Part shown: piece after piece, positions 37,622 through 46,936 of the stretch
Layout: each line of letters starts with the position of its first letter
Position numbering within the stretch: the first letter of the stretch is position 1
Program-made: the position numbers and the translations under genes
Assembly: GCA_002700095.1 (NCBI GenBank)
Contig: PACL01000059.1
Coordinates: forward strand, 1 to 64,000
Direction: 5' to 3'
DNA length: 64,000 bases
Origin: Fulvimarina sp.
GTDB taxonomy: Bacteria > Pseudomonadota > Alphaproteobacteria > Rhizobiales > Rhizobiaceae
The notes under the pieces: model-generated
The model's input: the letters and a program-made list of their open reading frames with translations, nothing else
The model's database searches: none
What the model was told of the DNA's origin: nothing

Positions 37622-38292
37622 CCCGTCAGCCTCAGATACTCGTCGATCGCCTCGCGCGGCGCGGCATCCGCGACGATGCGGCCCGCCTCGAAGACCAGGA
37701 CGCGGTCGAAGGCTTCGAGCAGGCTGAGGTCGTGGGTGACGAGGACGACATGCTGGTCGAGCGCCTCGATCGCCGCCATGATGGTGCGGGTGTTCTTCCG
37801 GTCGAGGAGGGTCGTCGGCTCGTCGAGGACGAGCCAGCGCGGCTCGAGGATCATCACGCCGGCGAGCGCCATCATCTGCCGCTCGCCGCCGGAGAGTTCG
37901 TGCACCAGCCGGTCGTCGAAGCCGGCGAGGCCGAAGCGTTCGAGGGTGACGCCGACCCTTGCGGCGATCTCGGCCTTCGGCAGCTTGCGCCCCTTCAGGC
38001 CGAAGGCGACGTCCTCGCCGACGGTCGGATAGACGACCTGGTTGTCCGGGTTCTGGAACAGGAAGCCGACCGTGCGGCGGACGGCCTTCGCCTCCCGCCT
38101 CGTGTCGAGGCCTTCGACGGTGACGCTGCCCCGGCTCGGCAGGAGCAGGCCGTTGAGGAGACGGGCGAAGCTGCTTTTGCCGGAGCCGTTGGCCCCGACG
38201 ATGCCGATCCGGCGCTCGGACATCGTGAGGTCGATGCCGGACAGGACGGTGCGCTCGCCGCGATCGAGCCCGGCGTCGTCAAGGGCGATCAT
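37618..38292 (-). CDS. bioM: ECF transporter ATP-binding component BioM
   Basis: The 224-residue ATPase has Walker A GANGSGKSS, signature LSGGERQMMALAG, Walker B WLVLDEPTTLLD and an H-loop in VLVTHDLSLL. It drives biotin uptake with BioN and BioY. ATG 38292 starts the conserved domain; the open frame extends into the bioY end without support. It lies 34 bases downstream of bioY. Confidence 0.94.
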   Translation of the reverse strand: MIALDDAGLDRGERTVLSGIDLTMSERRIGIVGANGSGKSSFARLLNGLLLPSRGSVTVEGLDTRREAKAVRRTVGFLFQNPDNQVVYPTVGEDVAFGLKGRKLPKAEIAARVGVTLERFGLAGFDDRLVHELSGGERQMMALAGVMILEPRWLVLDEPTTLLDRKNTRTIMAAIEALDQHVVLVTHDLSLLEAFDRVLVFEAGRIVADAAPREAIDEYLRLTG

Positions 38293-38326
38293 GCTCGGCC
38301 CGCCAAGACGCTCATGATGGAGCCCG

Positions 38327-38884
38327 TCAGGGCCGGCCATGCGCCGGGCGGATCATCGGATAGGCGCGCTTGACCATCAGGATCGCGGCAGCGGCGAGGC
38401 CGGCCTTGATGAGGTCGCCGGGGATGAAGGCCGCCGAGCCTGTGGCGGCGGTCGCGAGCGGCACGCCGCCGACCAGCGAGATCCAAGGAATGCCGATGCC
38501 GTAGAGGACGACGATGCCGCCGACCGTCGCGGCGAGGAAGGCGGTGACGAAGTTGAGGCCGCGCCAGAACCGCTCGACCAGGGCGCCGGTGACGGCGGCG
38601 GCGGCGATCCAGCCGAAGATGAAGCCGGCCGTCGGACCCGCAAAGACCGCGAGGCCGCCGCGGCCGCCGGACAGCAGCGGCAGGCCGACGGCGACGAGGG
38701 CGACGAAGAGCAGCATCGACAGGGCGCCGCGCTTCGCCCCGAGAATGCCGCCGGCGAGCATCGGCCCCATGGACTGGGCGGTGATCGGCACCGCGATGGC
38801 AGGGATCATCAGGGGCGGGAACGCCCCGAGGGCGGCCATCAGGGCGGCGAAAAGGGCGATGAGGACGATATCTCGGGTCGACAC
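38327..38884 (-). CDS. bioY: Biotin transporter BioY (substrate-binding S component)
   Basis: The 185-residue membrane protein binds biotin. It has six helices and the family strings AFPPLMIPAIAVPITAQSMGP, LGAKRGALSMLLFVALVAVG and AGPTAGFIFGWIAAA. GTG 38884 has GAAAGGTG upstream and gives the family length; no ATG fits. I looked for the alphaproteobacterial BioR box (TTAT..ATAA) in the leader and did not find one. Confidence 0.94.
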   Translation of the reverse strand: MSTRDIVLIALFAALMAALGAFPPLMIPAIAVPITAQSMGPMLAGGILGAKRGALSMLLFVALVAVGLPLLSGGRGGLAVFAGPTAGFIFGWIAAAAVTGALVERFWRGLNFVTAFLAATVGGIVVLYGIGIPWISLVGGVPLATAATGSAAFIPGDLIKAGLAAAAILMVKRAYPMIRPAHGRP

Positions 38885-38993
38885 GAGGGGCACCTTTCGA
38901 AACGCGAAACCAGTTGTCGGCCCCAGACATCGCAGCGCGGCGAAAAAATCAATGGCATCGCGAGCGCGGCGGGACATCCATGGGCGGATGGCG

Positions 38994-39461
38994 TCAGGCC
39001 GCATCCTGACGCTGCGGGGCGGGGGCGGGGTCCCTCCTGGCGCCGATGCGCCGGCGCCACCGGCCGGCCCCGTGGCCGGCGAGGATCCAATAGACGAGGG
39101 CGAAGGTCAGGGAGGCGACGAGGATCGCCGTCTGGACGCTCATATGCGGCACGTTCGGCCCATAAGCGGCAAACAGGATGACGATGCCGCCGGCAAGGCC
39201 CGCCAGCATGTGGAGAAGCAGCGAAGAGAGGCCGGCGGCCTCGCTCACCACCATCAGGACAAGCCAGGGCAGGAAGGCGACGGTGCCGATCTGCACCGCC
39301 TGGGCGCCGAAAAAGAACGCCGTTTCGGCGACCATGAACGGATCGAGGGTCGAGGCCTCTCCGAAATCGACGAAGGGCCAGAGCATGGCGAAGGCCGCCG
39401 TCAGGCACGCCGCGACATAGGCGAGCGGGACGACGAACAGGAATCTCAGGACCGTGGCCAT
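38994..39461 (-). CDS. Hypothetical four-helix membrane protein
   Basis: The 155-residue protein has four hydrophobic segments (about residues 6-28, 45-75, 85-101 and 110-127) and a basic Arg/Ala/Pro-rich cytoplasmic tail. I do not recognise the family. It is on the same strand as bioYMN, 109 bases upstream of bioY, but nothing links it to biotin uptake. Confidence 0.7.
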   Translation of the reverse strand: MATVLRFLFVVPLAYVAACLTAAFAMLWPFVDFGEASTLDPFMVAETAFFFGAQAVQIGTVAFLPWLVLMVVSEAAGLSSLLLHMLAGLAGGIVILFAAYGPNVPHMSVQTAILVASLTFALVYWILAGHGAGRWRRRIGARRDPAPAPQRQDAA

Positions 39462-39579
39462 GGCGGCGAACTCTCTTCATGCTGCACGGGATCGTGACCC
39501 ATCCCGCCGTCCGGCGACAGTAACGCGTCCAGCCGCCGGTTCGAACCCGTCAGAGGATCGAACGTGATGGAGAGACGCG

Positions 39580-40317
39580 ATGTCGAGACGGTTGGTGGCA
39601 TTTTCGCCCGCGCATGTGTTGAAAGCGTTGCTGGCCCCGTCGATGACCGCGTTGCTGGCCCTGGCGCTTGCCATGGCGGCGGTGCAGCCGGCAAGCGCCG
39701 GACCCCGTCACGTGGTCGAACTGTTCACCAGCCAGGGCTGCTCCTCCTGCCCGCCCGCCGACGTCGTGCTGCGCCAGCTGGCCGGCGACGGCGACGTCCT
39801 CGCGCTCGGCTTCCATGTCGACTACTGGGACCGGCTCGGCTGGAAGGACACGCTCGGCTCGCCGGCCTTTTCGGCCCGCCAGCGCGCCTATGCGATCCGC
39901 CGCGGCGACGGCGGGGTCTATACGCCCCAGGCCGTCGTCGACGGCGGCGGCCATGCGGTCGGCTCGAGCTCACGGGCGGTCGCCGGGTTGATGAAGGCGC
40001 CGCTGCCGGTCGCCGTCACCCTCGATCGCGGCGCCGGCCAGGTCGGCGTCGGGGGCGGGGAGGGCGAGGCGACGCTCTGGCGGGTCGACTACACCCGCTC
40101 CGCCACGGTGCCGATCGCAAGGGGCGAGAATGGCGGCCACACGATCACCTATGTCAACGCGGTGCGCGGCCTGACGGCGCTCGGCCGCTGGGACGGACGA
40201 CCGGCGCGCTTCGCCCTCGGCGATTGCGGCGCCGCGCCCGGCGCCGACGCCTGTGCGGTGATCTTGCAGGCGGGCAGTGAAGGCCAGCCGGGGGTGATCC
40301 TCGGGGCGGCAGATTGA
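39580..40317 (+). CDS. DUF1223 exported thioredoxin-like protein
   Basis: The 245-residue protein has a signal peptide (ALLALALAMAAVQPASA) and then the DUF1223 core. VELFTSQGCSSCPPADVVL contains a CxxC in a thioredoxin-like fold, followed by FHVDYWDRLGWKD, RQRAYA and YTPQAVVDG. The CxxC suggests redox or thiol chemistry in the periplasm, but no reaction is known. ATG 39580 is used; internal starts near residue 16 or 22 would also keep the signal peptide. Confidence 0.88.
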   Translation: MSRRLVAFSPAHVLKALLAPSMTALLALALAMAAVQPASAGPRHVVELFTSQGCSSCPPADVVLRQLAGDGDVLALGFHVDYWDRLGWKDTLGSPAFSARQRAYAIRRGDGGVYTPQAVVDGGGHAVGSSSRAVAGLMKAPLPVAVTLDRGAGQVGVGGGEGEATLWRVDYTRSATVPIARGENGGHTITYVNAVRGLTALGRWDGRPARFALGDCGAAPGADACAVILQAGSEGQPGVILGAAD

Positions 40318-40375
40318 GCGGGGGTGGGGCGAGGGGGCCGCAGCGCCCTCTTGCGCTCGGCAGTGCCGGCGAGTG

Positions 40376-40468
40376 TCAGCGGGGTCGGGCGGCCGCGCTC
40401 GATCGTTTCAGGGTTCGAATAGACCGAAGGTCGGCCCAGGCCTCCGGGGAATAGCCGAGCCGTTTCAC
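40376..40468 (-). pseudogene. Truncated ParE toxin remnant
   Basis: A GTG at 40468 overlaps the parD stop by 4 bases (GTGA), as in intact parDE operons. The product starts VKRLGYSPEAWADLRSI, which matches the ParE N-terminus, then runs into unrelated sequence and stops after 30 residues instead of about 95. I found no continuation of ParE in the other frames downstream. The toxin is therefore lost and only its start survives. Confidence 0.75.
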
Positions 40469-40776
40469 CGCGAGCCCGCGCGCCGGGCCACGATGGCGGC
40501 GCGCATCTCGGCATAGACCTCTTCGGCCGGAATGCTCGCGCCGCTCGTGTCGCCGGCCCGGATCGCCTCGCGCAGCGCCATCAGTTCACGCCGCTCGCTA
40601 TCGCGAGATCTGGTCCATTCGCGCAAGGCTTCCCGCACCACCTCGCTGGTCGAGGCATATTCGCCCTCGGACACGGCCGCCTTGACGGCCGCGGCCATCT
40701 CGGCGGCCGCGGCCATCTCGGCGGGCACGGCCATCTCGGCGGGCACGGTGATGGTCATGCGTTCGATCGACGACAT
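40465..40776 (-). CDS. parD: ParD-type antitoxin with expanded N-terminus
   Basis: The 103-residue protein has a ribbon-helix-helix N-terminus (ERMTITVPAEMA) and the ParD/CopG string EYASTSEVVREALREWTR. Between the beta strand and helix 1 it has two extra copies of a six-residue unit (VPAEMA, VPAEMA, AAAEMA), from an 18-bp tandem repeat. Other ParD proteins go directly from the strand to AAAVKAAV. Its toxin partner is truncated, so this is an orphan or decaying antitoxin. ATG 40776 is the family start. Confidence 0.85.
   Translation of the reverse strand: MSSIERMTITVPAEMAVPAEMAAAAEMAAAVKAAVSEGEYASTSEVVREALREWTRSRDSERRELMALREAIRAGDTSGASIPAEEVYAEMRAAIVARRAGSR
40693..40746. repeat. Three tandem 18-bp units inside parD
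   Basis: Units lie at 40693-40710, 40711-40728 and 40729-40746. The last two are identical (GGCCATCTCGGCGGGCAC on the plus strand) and the first differs only at its end. They keep the reading frame and each adds six residues. Confidence 0.92.
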
Positions 40777-41157
40777 TGCGGGCTCCGGCGCGGGCTCATG
40801 AATAGTGCTCGCATACTTTATCATACTGGCTGCGGGAGGTCACTGGGACGGTTTGGCCGCTCGGGGCACGGATGTCGGAAGTGAGGGGCGGGAAAATCCA
40901 CAGCCTTGTTTGGCGGTGACGCTGCTCGAATTTCGGGAGCGAAGTCGCTGTCAGCGCCGGTCGACGCGCCAGAAAGTGGGCGAACGGATAAAAGGTGCGG
41001 GGCTGAAACGAAATACTGTGAAAGTGTTTCAAAAACGAGGGTTCGAAGGGCCGCTTCAGGTGGTTTGCTGACTGACAGGTTGCTAGTGAGATTCTAAGAA
41101 TGCTGCCATCGGCAGAATTCGCCATTGCAGCCTAATGGGACAGGAAGGAGTGCCTCC
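40777..41157. other. Gap without a supported gene
   Basis: About 380 bases between the divergent parD and VOC genes. It is less GC-rich than the surroundings toward its right end. The frames in it are short and match nothing. Promoters for parD and the VOC gene should lie here. Confidence 0.5.
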
Positions 41158-41541
41158 ATGAAAGCCGTTCCGTTTCTCATGTTTCAAGGCGATGCCAAAC
41201 CAGCGCTGGCGCTCTGGCGTGATGCATTTCCCGCGCTCGAAGTTCTGGAGTTGGAAGAGCATCTTGAAGGAGCCCAAGCAGGTCAAATCGCGGCAGCGCG
41301 CATTCGTTTAGGAGGCAGCGAGTGGCGGCTCTTCGATAGCCCGCCCGTCCACGCCTTTACGTTTACCCCTGCCACGTCGTTCTTTGTTGATTGTGACAGC
41401 GAAGATCATCTGCGGTCATTGGTCGATAAGCTTGGTGAAAGCGGCGAAGTGATGATGCCGGTCGGTAATTACGGCTTTAGCACCCTTTTTGCATGGATTT
41501 CGGATCGCTTCGGAGTGTCTTGGCAGCTCAACTTGCCTTGA
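41158..41541 (+). CDS. VOC family protein (PhnB/3-demethylubiquinone methyltransferase-like fold)
   Basis: The 127-residue protein starts PFLMFQGDAKPALALWRDAF, the opening of PhnB-like glyoxalase-fold proteins. It continues with FTFTPATSFFVDCDSEDHLR and ends YGFSTLFAWISDRFGVSWQL, as in the family. The fold can bind a metal and small ligands, but the reaction is unknown. ATG 41158 has a strong AGGAAGGAG upstream. Codon use and GC content are lower than in neighbouring genes, which hints at later acquisition. Confidence 0.9.
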   Translation: MKAVPFLMFQGDAKPALALWRDAFPALEVLELEEHLEGAQAGQIAAARIRLGGSEWRLFDSPPVHAFTFTPATSFFVDCDSEDHLRSLVDKLGESGEVMMPVGNYGFSTLFAWISDRFGVSWQLNLP

Positions 41542-41628
41542 CTCAGCGAGGTCTAGTTTGGGGCATTGTTGCGAAGTTCTCTACGGCCGAGAAGGGTCGA
41601 AACCTGAAACAGAATTGGCAAAACCGTT

Positions 41629-42576
41629 TCATACGGCGTTCTGGATGGCAATGTAGGCAGCATAGACGGCGACGAGCCCTACCCCGACGCCGCGCCCGAT
41701 CGATCTGAACGAGAACAGATAAGCAGCGGCAGCAACAGCCACGACAATCATGATCGGCCCATCGACACTGGCGAAACGCCCGGCGACTGCGATCGGGCTG
41801 ATCATCGCGGTGACACCGAGAATGCAGAGAATGTTGAAGATGTTCGAGCCGACGACATTTGCGAGCACGACCTCTGCCTCATTCTTCCGAGAGGCGACGA
41901 TCGCTGTTGCGAGTTCGGGCAGCGACGTGCCGATGGCGACGATCGTCAACCCTATGACGGCCTCGGAGATGCCGAGATCCCGGGCGATCCCGGTCGCACC
42001 ATCCACCATGAAACGTGCGCCCAGAACCAACATGGCGATGCCGGCTATCACGAAAAGTGCAGCGGGCCCTGTTGCCATGGGCGTATCCGCGCCGGGAAGC
42101 TCGGCAGGTGCCGAATTCTTGCGTTTGGCTTCGACCAGGTAGCTGATGCCCAGATAGACGCAAAGCGCTGCGAAGAGTCCGAAGCCCGCGAACCTCTCGA
42201 TCGCGCCCAGGAGAAACAGGCCCCAGATCAGAAAGGAAGACGCGACCATGACAACGAGGTCGCGCCTGATCGAGGGGTCGGTATTGGCCAGCGGCGCGAT
42301 GATGGCGGCCGCTCCGACGATGAGCAGCACATTGGCGATGTTGGAGCCCACCACATTGCCAATGGCGATATCGGGTGCGCCAGCCAGGGCTGCCTGGATC
42401 GAGACGAGAAGCTCCGGTGCGCTGGTGCCGAAACCGACAATCACCAGACCGACGATCAGCTTGGAAAGCCCGAACTGCGTCGCGATCGAAGTCGCGCCGC
42501 GCACAAGACCCTCACCACCGAGAAAAAGAAGAAGAAGACCGCAGAGAAGGAAGCTGACATCCCAAACCAAACCCAT
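41629..42576 (-). CDS. Calcium/sodium antiporter (CaxA/YrbG family)
   Basis: The 315-residue membrane protein has the two inverted alpha repeats of Na/Ca exchangers: GFGTSAPELLVS with GNVVGSNIANVLLI, and AIGTSLPELATA with NVVGSNIFNILCI. The Glu in each TSxPE motif binds calcium. It has about ten helices. It stands alone and convergent with the VOC gene, and its GC content is lower than that of the flagellar and dxs blocks. Confidence 0.95.
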   Translation of the reverse strand: MGLVWDVSFLLCGLLLLFLGGEGLVRGATSIATQFGLSKLIVGLVIVGFGTSAPELLVSIQAALAGAPDIAIGNVVGSNIANVLLIVGAAAIIAPLANTDPSIRRDLVVMVASSFLIWGLFLLGAIERFAGFGLFAALCVYLGISYLVEAKRKNSAPAELPGADTPMATGPAALFVIAGIAMLVLGARFMVDGATGIARDLGISEAVIGLTIVAIGTSLPELATAIVASRKNEAEVVLANVVGSNIFNILCILGVTAMISPIAVAGRFASVDGPIMIVVAVAAAAYLFSFRSIGRGVGVGLVAVYAAYIAIQNAV

Positions 42577-42778
42577 GCCGCCCCATCTCCACTGCTGAGC
42601 GCTTCAAGTGCCTCAAATTGTCGGAAACGTAGATGGTGACTCGTGTTTGGTATGGCCATCAATACGAATTCAAGAATCGCATTTCGCAATCAGCACCAGC
42701 CCGCATCGAATTCGAGCCTCCCCCCACGGCCTCGCAAGCGCGCGGCCGGCGGGCCTGCCGACCGCGACTTGCCACCCC

Positions 42779-43228
42779 TCAGCCGCCGTTCCGGGCGAGC
42801 CAGGCCTTCATCTGAGCGATTTCGGACTCCTGCGCCTTGATGATCGTCTCGGCCAGCGCCCGGGCCTCCGGGTCCTTGCCGTATTGCAGCTCGACCTCGG
42901 CCATGGCGACGGCGCCTTCGTGATGGGCGAGCATGCCGCGCATGAAGTCGATGTCGGGCTTGCCGGTCATCGGGGTCGCCATGCCGGTTTCCATGTCGCC
43001 CATGGCCTTCATGAAGGCTCGGGTCGAGGGCGTGTCGGCCGCGCCACCCGCCGCCATGCCATGCATGCCGTGCGCGCCGTCCATCCCGGGCATTTCGGGC
43101 ATGGCGTCCATGCCGGGCATGGCGTGGTCCATCATGCCCGGCTCGGCGGGCGCCGGCGGGGTCTGGGCCATGGCGAGGCCCGTCGCTCCGAGAATGAGGG
43201 CAGCGGCCAGCGTTGCGATCCTGGTCAT
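42779..43228 (-). CDS. DUF305 exported Met/His-rich protein
   Basis: The 149-residue protein has a signal peptide ([18 protein letters not shown]) and a Met/His-rich stretch ([20 protein letters not shown] and more). The DUF305 core has [19 protein letters not shown]. Met- and His-rich periplasmic proteins often bind copper, and DUF305 proteins appear in copper or metal contexts, but no copper pump or oxidase is adjacent. The function is inferred only. Confidence 0.88.
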   Translation of the reverse strand: MTRIATLAAALILGATGLAMAQTPPAPAEPGMMDHAMPGMDAMPEMPGMDGAHGMHGMAAGGAADTPSTRAFMKAMGDMETGMATPMTGKPDIDFMRGMLAHHEGAVAMAEVELQYGKDPEARALAETIIKAQESEIAQMKAWLARNGG

Positions 43229-43351
43229 CCGGTTCGTCTCCCAGCAAAGGCTGTCGGTCCCGCAAGGGCCCGAAAGCGTTGCGGAGGAGAGATGGAGCTT
43301 CCAGCTAATGGAGGGTCAAGGCCGTCCCCGCAATGACCGGGAACGATCGCG

Positions 43352-44614
43352 TTATCCGGCGGCGAGTTCGGTGACGCGGGCGGCCTCGAGGCTGTCGCGG
43401 TCCTTCTTGCGCATGCGTTCCGATTCCGACTTCAGCTGGCCGCAGGCGGCGAAGATGTCGCGGCCGCGGGGGGTGCGGATGGGGGAGGCGTAGCCGGCCT
43501 GGTTCACGTGATCGGCAAAGCGCTCGATCTGGTCCCAGTCCGAGCACTCGTAGGCCGAGCCGGGCCAGGGGTTGAACGGGATCAGGTTGATCTTCGCCGG
43601 GATGCCGCGCAGCACCTGAACGAGCTGACGGGCATCCTCCAGGCTGTCGTTGACGCCCTTCAGCATGACGTATTCGAAGGTGATCCGCCGGGCGTTCGAC
43701 AGGCCCGGATAGGACCGGCAGGCATCGAGCAGCGCCTTCAGCGGGTATTTCTTGTTGATCGGGACGAGCTCGTCGCGCAGCGTGTCGTTGACCGCATGCA
43801 GCGAGATCGCCAGCATGACGCCCATCTCCTCGCCGGCCTTGGCGATCATCGGCACGACGCCGGAGGTCGACAGCGTGATCCGCCGCTTCGACAAAGCGAG
43901 GCCCTCGCCATCGGAGACGACGGCGAGCGCCGCCTTGACGGCGTCGAAATTATACAGCGGCTCGCCCATGCCCATCATCACCACATTGGTGACGAGGCGG
44001 CCCTCGGAGGGAACGATCGCGCCGGCCGGCGTCGCGGCGTCGGGAAAGTCGCCGAGCCGGTCGCGGGCCAGCAGCACCTGGCCGACGATCTCGTCGGCGG
44101 TCAGGTTGCGCACGAGGCGCTGGGTGCCGGTGTGGCAGAAGGTGCAGGTGAGGGTGCAGCCGACCTGGGAGGAGACGCAGAGCGTGCCGCGGCCTTCTTC
44201 CGGAATGTAGACGGTCTCGATCTCGACCGGGCGCCCGGCGCCCTTGGGCGAAAAGCGCAGCACCCATTTGCGGGTGCCGTCGACCGACACCTGCTCGGTG
44301 ACGATCTCCGGCCGGGCGATGGTGAAGGCGCTCGAAAGCTTCTCGCGCAGGTCCTTGGAGACGTTCGCCATCTGGGCGAAATCGGCGACGCCGCGCACAT
44401 AGAGCCAGTGCCAGAGCTGGGCGACGCGCATCTTGATCTGGCGCTTCTCGACGCCGACCGAGGCCAGCGCCTCGCCGAGTTCCTCGCGCGACAGGCCGAT
44501 CAGCGAGGGTTTTTCGTCCAGCGGCTGGGCCGGGAAAGCGGGCGCCGACATGACGGCGCGCTCGGCCAGCGCGGCGCGGTTTTCCTGCGGCTTCAGGTCG
44601 ATCGAAACGGCCAT
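43352..44614 (-). CDS. rlmN: 23S rRNA (A2503-C2)/tRNA methyltransferase RlmN
   Basis: The 420-residue radical SAM enzyme methylates A2503 of 23S rRNA and A37 of some tRNAs. The CxxxCxxC cluster motif is CTLTCTFC within [18 protein letters not shown], preceded by [15 protein letters not shown]. Further family parts are [17 protein letters not shown] and [11 protein letters not shown], with a late cysteine region near [12 protein letters not shown] 44614 is used because the longer frame upstream has no family support; the first 40 residues are variable. Confidence 0.96.
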   Translation of the reverse strand: MAVSIDLKPQENRAALAERAVMSAPAFPAQPLDEKPSLIGLSREELGEALASVGVEKRQIKMRVAQLWHWLYVRGVADFAQMANVSKDLREKLSSAFTIARPEIVTEQVSVDGTRKWVLRFSPKGAGRPVEIETVYIPEEGRGTLCVSSQVGCTLTCTFCHTGTQRLVRNLTADEIVGQVLLARDRLGDFPDAATPAGAIVPSEGRLVTNVVMMGMGEPLYNFDAVKAALAVVSDGEGLALSKRRITLSTSGVVPMIAKAGEEMGVMLAISLHAVNDTLRDELVPINKKYPLKALLDACRSYPGLSNARRITFEYVMLKGVNDSLEDARQLVQVLRGIPAKINLIPFNPWPGSAYECSDWDQIERFADHVNQAGYASPIRTPRGRDIFAACGQLKSESERMRKKDRDSLEAARVTELAAG

Positions 44615-44869
44615 GACGGTCCTTCGCGAAATCGTCTCGCCACCGGTGCTTGCCGCGCCGATGGAGGGGAGCGCTGCCACACGGGCGCGCAAAGTGTCGG
44701 ATTGGGGAGACACATGCCCGTTTCTGGCCGATCCTTCAAGGTCAGGCGGCTTTGCTTGACGCGGTGCGAGATCACATTTGGACGCGATCGGGCGTTTTTC
44801 CGGGTTTCGCATGATCGGCGAGGCAGGTGGGCTGCGAAGCTTGAGGATCATGCGCCGGCGATCCTTGCC

Positions 44870-45688
44870 TCAACTGTCGTCGTTCGGGATGTTGAGCATG
44901 TGGCCGCAGGCCTTGCAGTGGACGGCGTCCGGATCATGGCGCTGCAGGCCGCATTGCGGGCAGGGGAAGTGAACCTTGGTCGGCTTGAAGATCGCCTGGG
45001 CGAGCTGCACGAACAGGCTGATGCCGATGATCATGACGACGATCGAGGTGAGCTTGCCCCAGGGTCCTTCGAGGGTGACGTCGCCATAGCCGGTGGTCGT
45101 CACCGAGGCGACGGTGAAGTAGAGCGCGTCGAGATAGCCGGTGAAGCCCGAACTTTCTCGGAAGAAGGTCGTGTAGATGAAGCCCGTCGCCAGGAACAGG
45201 AAGGTGACGAGGTTGAGCACCGCCCGCGCCGGCAGCTCCCATTCGGTGAGACCCCGGCGCCTGAGCGGCTGCCACAGCCGGCCGGACTTCGAGATCGCCC
45301 AGAGTCGGATGATCCTGAGGAAGCCGAAATTGATCAGGGTGTAGGGCATCAGCAGGGTGAGGAGGATGAGGAGGTCGAGCAGCACCAGCGGCTGCCGCAA
45401 CCGCCCGAGGGGCTGGCGCGAGGCGAGGGTCCGGGCCGTGATGTCGAGGACGAGGATCGCGGCGACGCTGTAGTCGATCGCCAGGAACGCCTCGGTGTTC
45501 TTCAGGACCGGCTGGGCGATGAACAGGACGATGATGGCGAGATCGACGGTCAGCGCGGCCGCCTGGAAGCGCAGGGCCGCCCTGCTGTTGCCGTAGAAGA
45601 GACGGCGCAGGCCGATGCGCAGGCGCGCGAACGACGTCTGGTGGCGCGGCGCGAAGGGCGGGGGGCGTTGGGGCTGGTCGGCCGGCAT
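44870..45688 (-). CDS. Potassium-channel-like ion transporter with C-terminal zinc ribbon
   Basis: The 272-residue protein has a voltage-sensor-like set of helices (LTVDLAIIVLFIAQPVL, then a segment with LRIIRLWAISKSGRL). A pore loop follows with selectivity filter TTTGYGDV between two helices. After the last helix comes FPCPQCGLQRHD and HCKACGHML, two CxxC pairs that should bind zinc. The filter indicates potassium selectivity. ATG 45688 is used; ATGs further upstream are possible. The gene is divergent from the SelW-like gene. Confidence 0.88.
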   Translation of the reverse strand: MPADQPQRPPPFAPRHQTSFARLRIGLRRLFYGNSRAALRFQAAALTVDLAIIVLFIAQPVLKNTEAFLAIDYSVAAILVLDITARTLASRQPLGRLRQPLVLLDLLILLTLLMPYTLINFGFLRIIRLWAISKSGRLWQPLRRRGLTEWELPARAVLNLVTFLFLATGFIYTTFFRESSGFTGYLDALYFTVASVTTTGYGDVTLEGPWGKLTSIVVMIIGISLFVQLAQAIFKPTKVHFPCPQCGLQRHDPDAVHCKACGHMLNIPNDDS

Positions 45689-45782
45689 CGGCGTCCTTGA
45701 GAGCGGGCATGGGGGAGGGCCATATAGCAATGGGCGCGCCCGCTGCCCGCATTTTTCAAGGAATCGTCCCAGGAGATCGTCC

Positions 45783-46085
45783 ATGTCCGAGGCCGCAACC
45801 GCCGCGCCCGGTGGTCCGAAGATCGCGATCACCTACTGTACCCAGTGCCAGTGGCTGCTCAGGGCGGCCTGGATGGCGCAGGAACTCCTGTCCACCTTCG
45901 CCACCGATCTAGGCGAGGTGGCGCTGGTTCCGGGCACCGGGGGCGTCTTCGAGATCCGCTACGAGGGCGATCTGATCTGGGAGCGCAAGGCCGACGGCGG
46001 CTTTCCGGAGGCGAAGGTGCTGAAGCAGCGGGTGCGCGACCGGCTGGACCCCGGCCGCGACCTCGGCCACAGCGATCGCAAGTGA
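45783..46085 (+). CDS. SelT/SelW/SelH (Rdx) family protein
   Basis: The 100-residue thioredoxin-like protein has ITYCTQCQWLLRAAWMAQEL near the start. Its CxxC takes the place of the CxxU of selenoproteins, and GVFEIRYEGDLIWERK is typical of the family. It is expected to be a small cytoplasmic redox protein of unknown partner. ATG 45783 follows GGAGA. Its 3' end is about 20 bases from a convergent frameshifted gene. Confidence 0.9.
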   Translation: MSEAATAAPGGPKIAITYCTQCQWLLRAAWMAQELLSTFATDLGEVALVPGTGGVFEIRYEGDLIWERKADGGFPEAKVLKQRVRDRLDPGRDLGHSDRK

Positions 46086-46104
46086 GACGCGCGGCCAGGC
46101 GGCG

Positions 46105-46936
46105 TCAGCGTCGCCGGGCGAGGGCGTAGAGCGAGCCGATGACGACGAGTGCCGGGGCGGCGCCAGACAGGCACAGGAGCGTCGAGAAACCGCGGTCGGC
46201 CATCAGGTTGAAGGCGATGAAGGCGCAGATGCAGGCGGCGGCGACATAGATCCCAAACAGGACATCCCTGAAGAGAATGCCGAGGAACCTCGCTCTCGAA
46301 TTTCGCGAAGGCGCGCCGGCAGCGCGGATCGCTGCTGTCGATGATGCCGGCGAGGGCGACGAAGGGGGCGAGCTCGTCCTCGACGAAGCCGTGGAGCATG
46401 TCGAGGTTCTGGTCGGCGAGCGTCTTCCAGAGTCTCGGATTGGCCCGCCTGAGGCGCTGCGACGCGTTCGACGCCTGCCCGATCGTTCCCTGGATCGCGA
46501 GGGGCGTCAGAGCGCCGCCGGCGATCTTGCCGGCGACCTGCCTCACCATGACGTTCGTCACGATCTTCGGCCCGATCCTGGTGACGACGATGTTGGCGAC
46601 GGTCTTCCTGATGAATTTCCGGGCGTCGGACTTCGCCACCATCTTGAAGCCGCGAAGGACGAGATGTTCCGCCAGCTTGTCCGCAGTGGACTGCGGCAGT
46701 CGCGCGATACAGTCGAAGACGACGATCGTGATCACCGACATGATGATGCCGCGGTTCTCGAAGGCGGCCTTCATCAGCCCCCAGATCCGCTTGCTCTCGG
46801 CGAAATTCTCGCGCTGCAGGTCCTTGCCGAGGAGGCCGACATCCTCGATCGTCCGGCGGTTGCCGTAGAAGAGGCCGATGGGGATCGAGGCGACGCCGAC
46901 GACCACGGCGCCGCCGATATCCAGGATCTGGTTCAT
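46105..46936 (-). pseudogene. Hypothetical membrane protein gene, frameshifted near its end
   Basis: The first frame runs from ATG 46936 through GGAVVVGVASIPIGLFYGNR, MSVITIVVFDCIARL and KIAGGALTPLAIQGTIGQAS to RRAFAKFE. It then reads Arg-rich nonsense. In the +1 frame the sequence continues as RARFLGILFRDVLFGIYVAA and two clear membrane helices ending ALARRR at 46105. One base gained near 46283-46300 explains the break. I do not recognise the family. It is a recent pseudogene or a sequencing error; without the shift the product would run to 45959 over the SelW-like gene. Confidence 0.7.
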
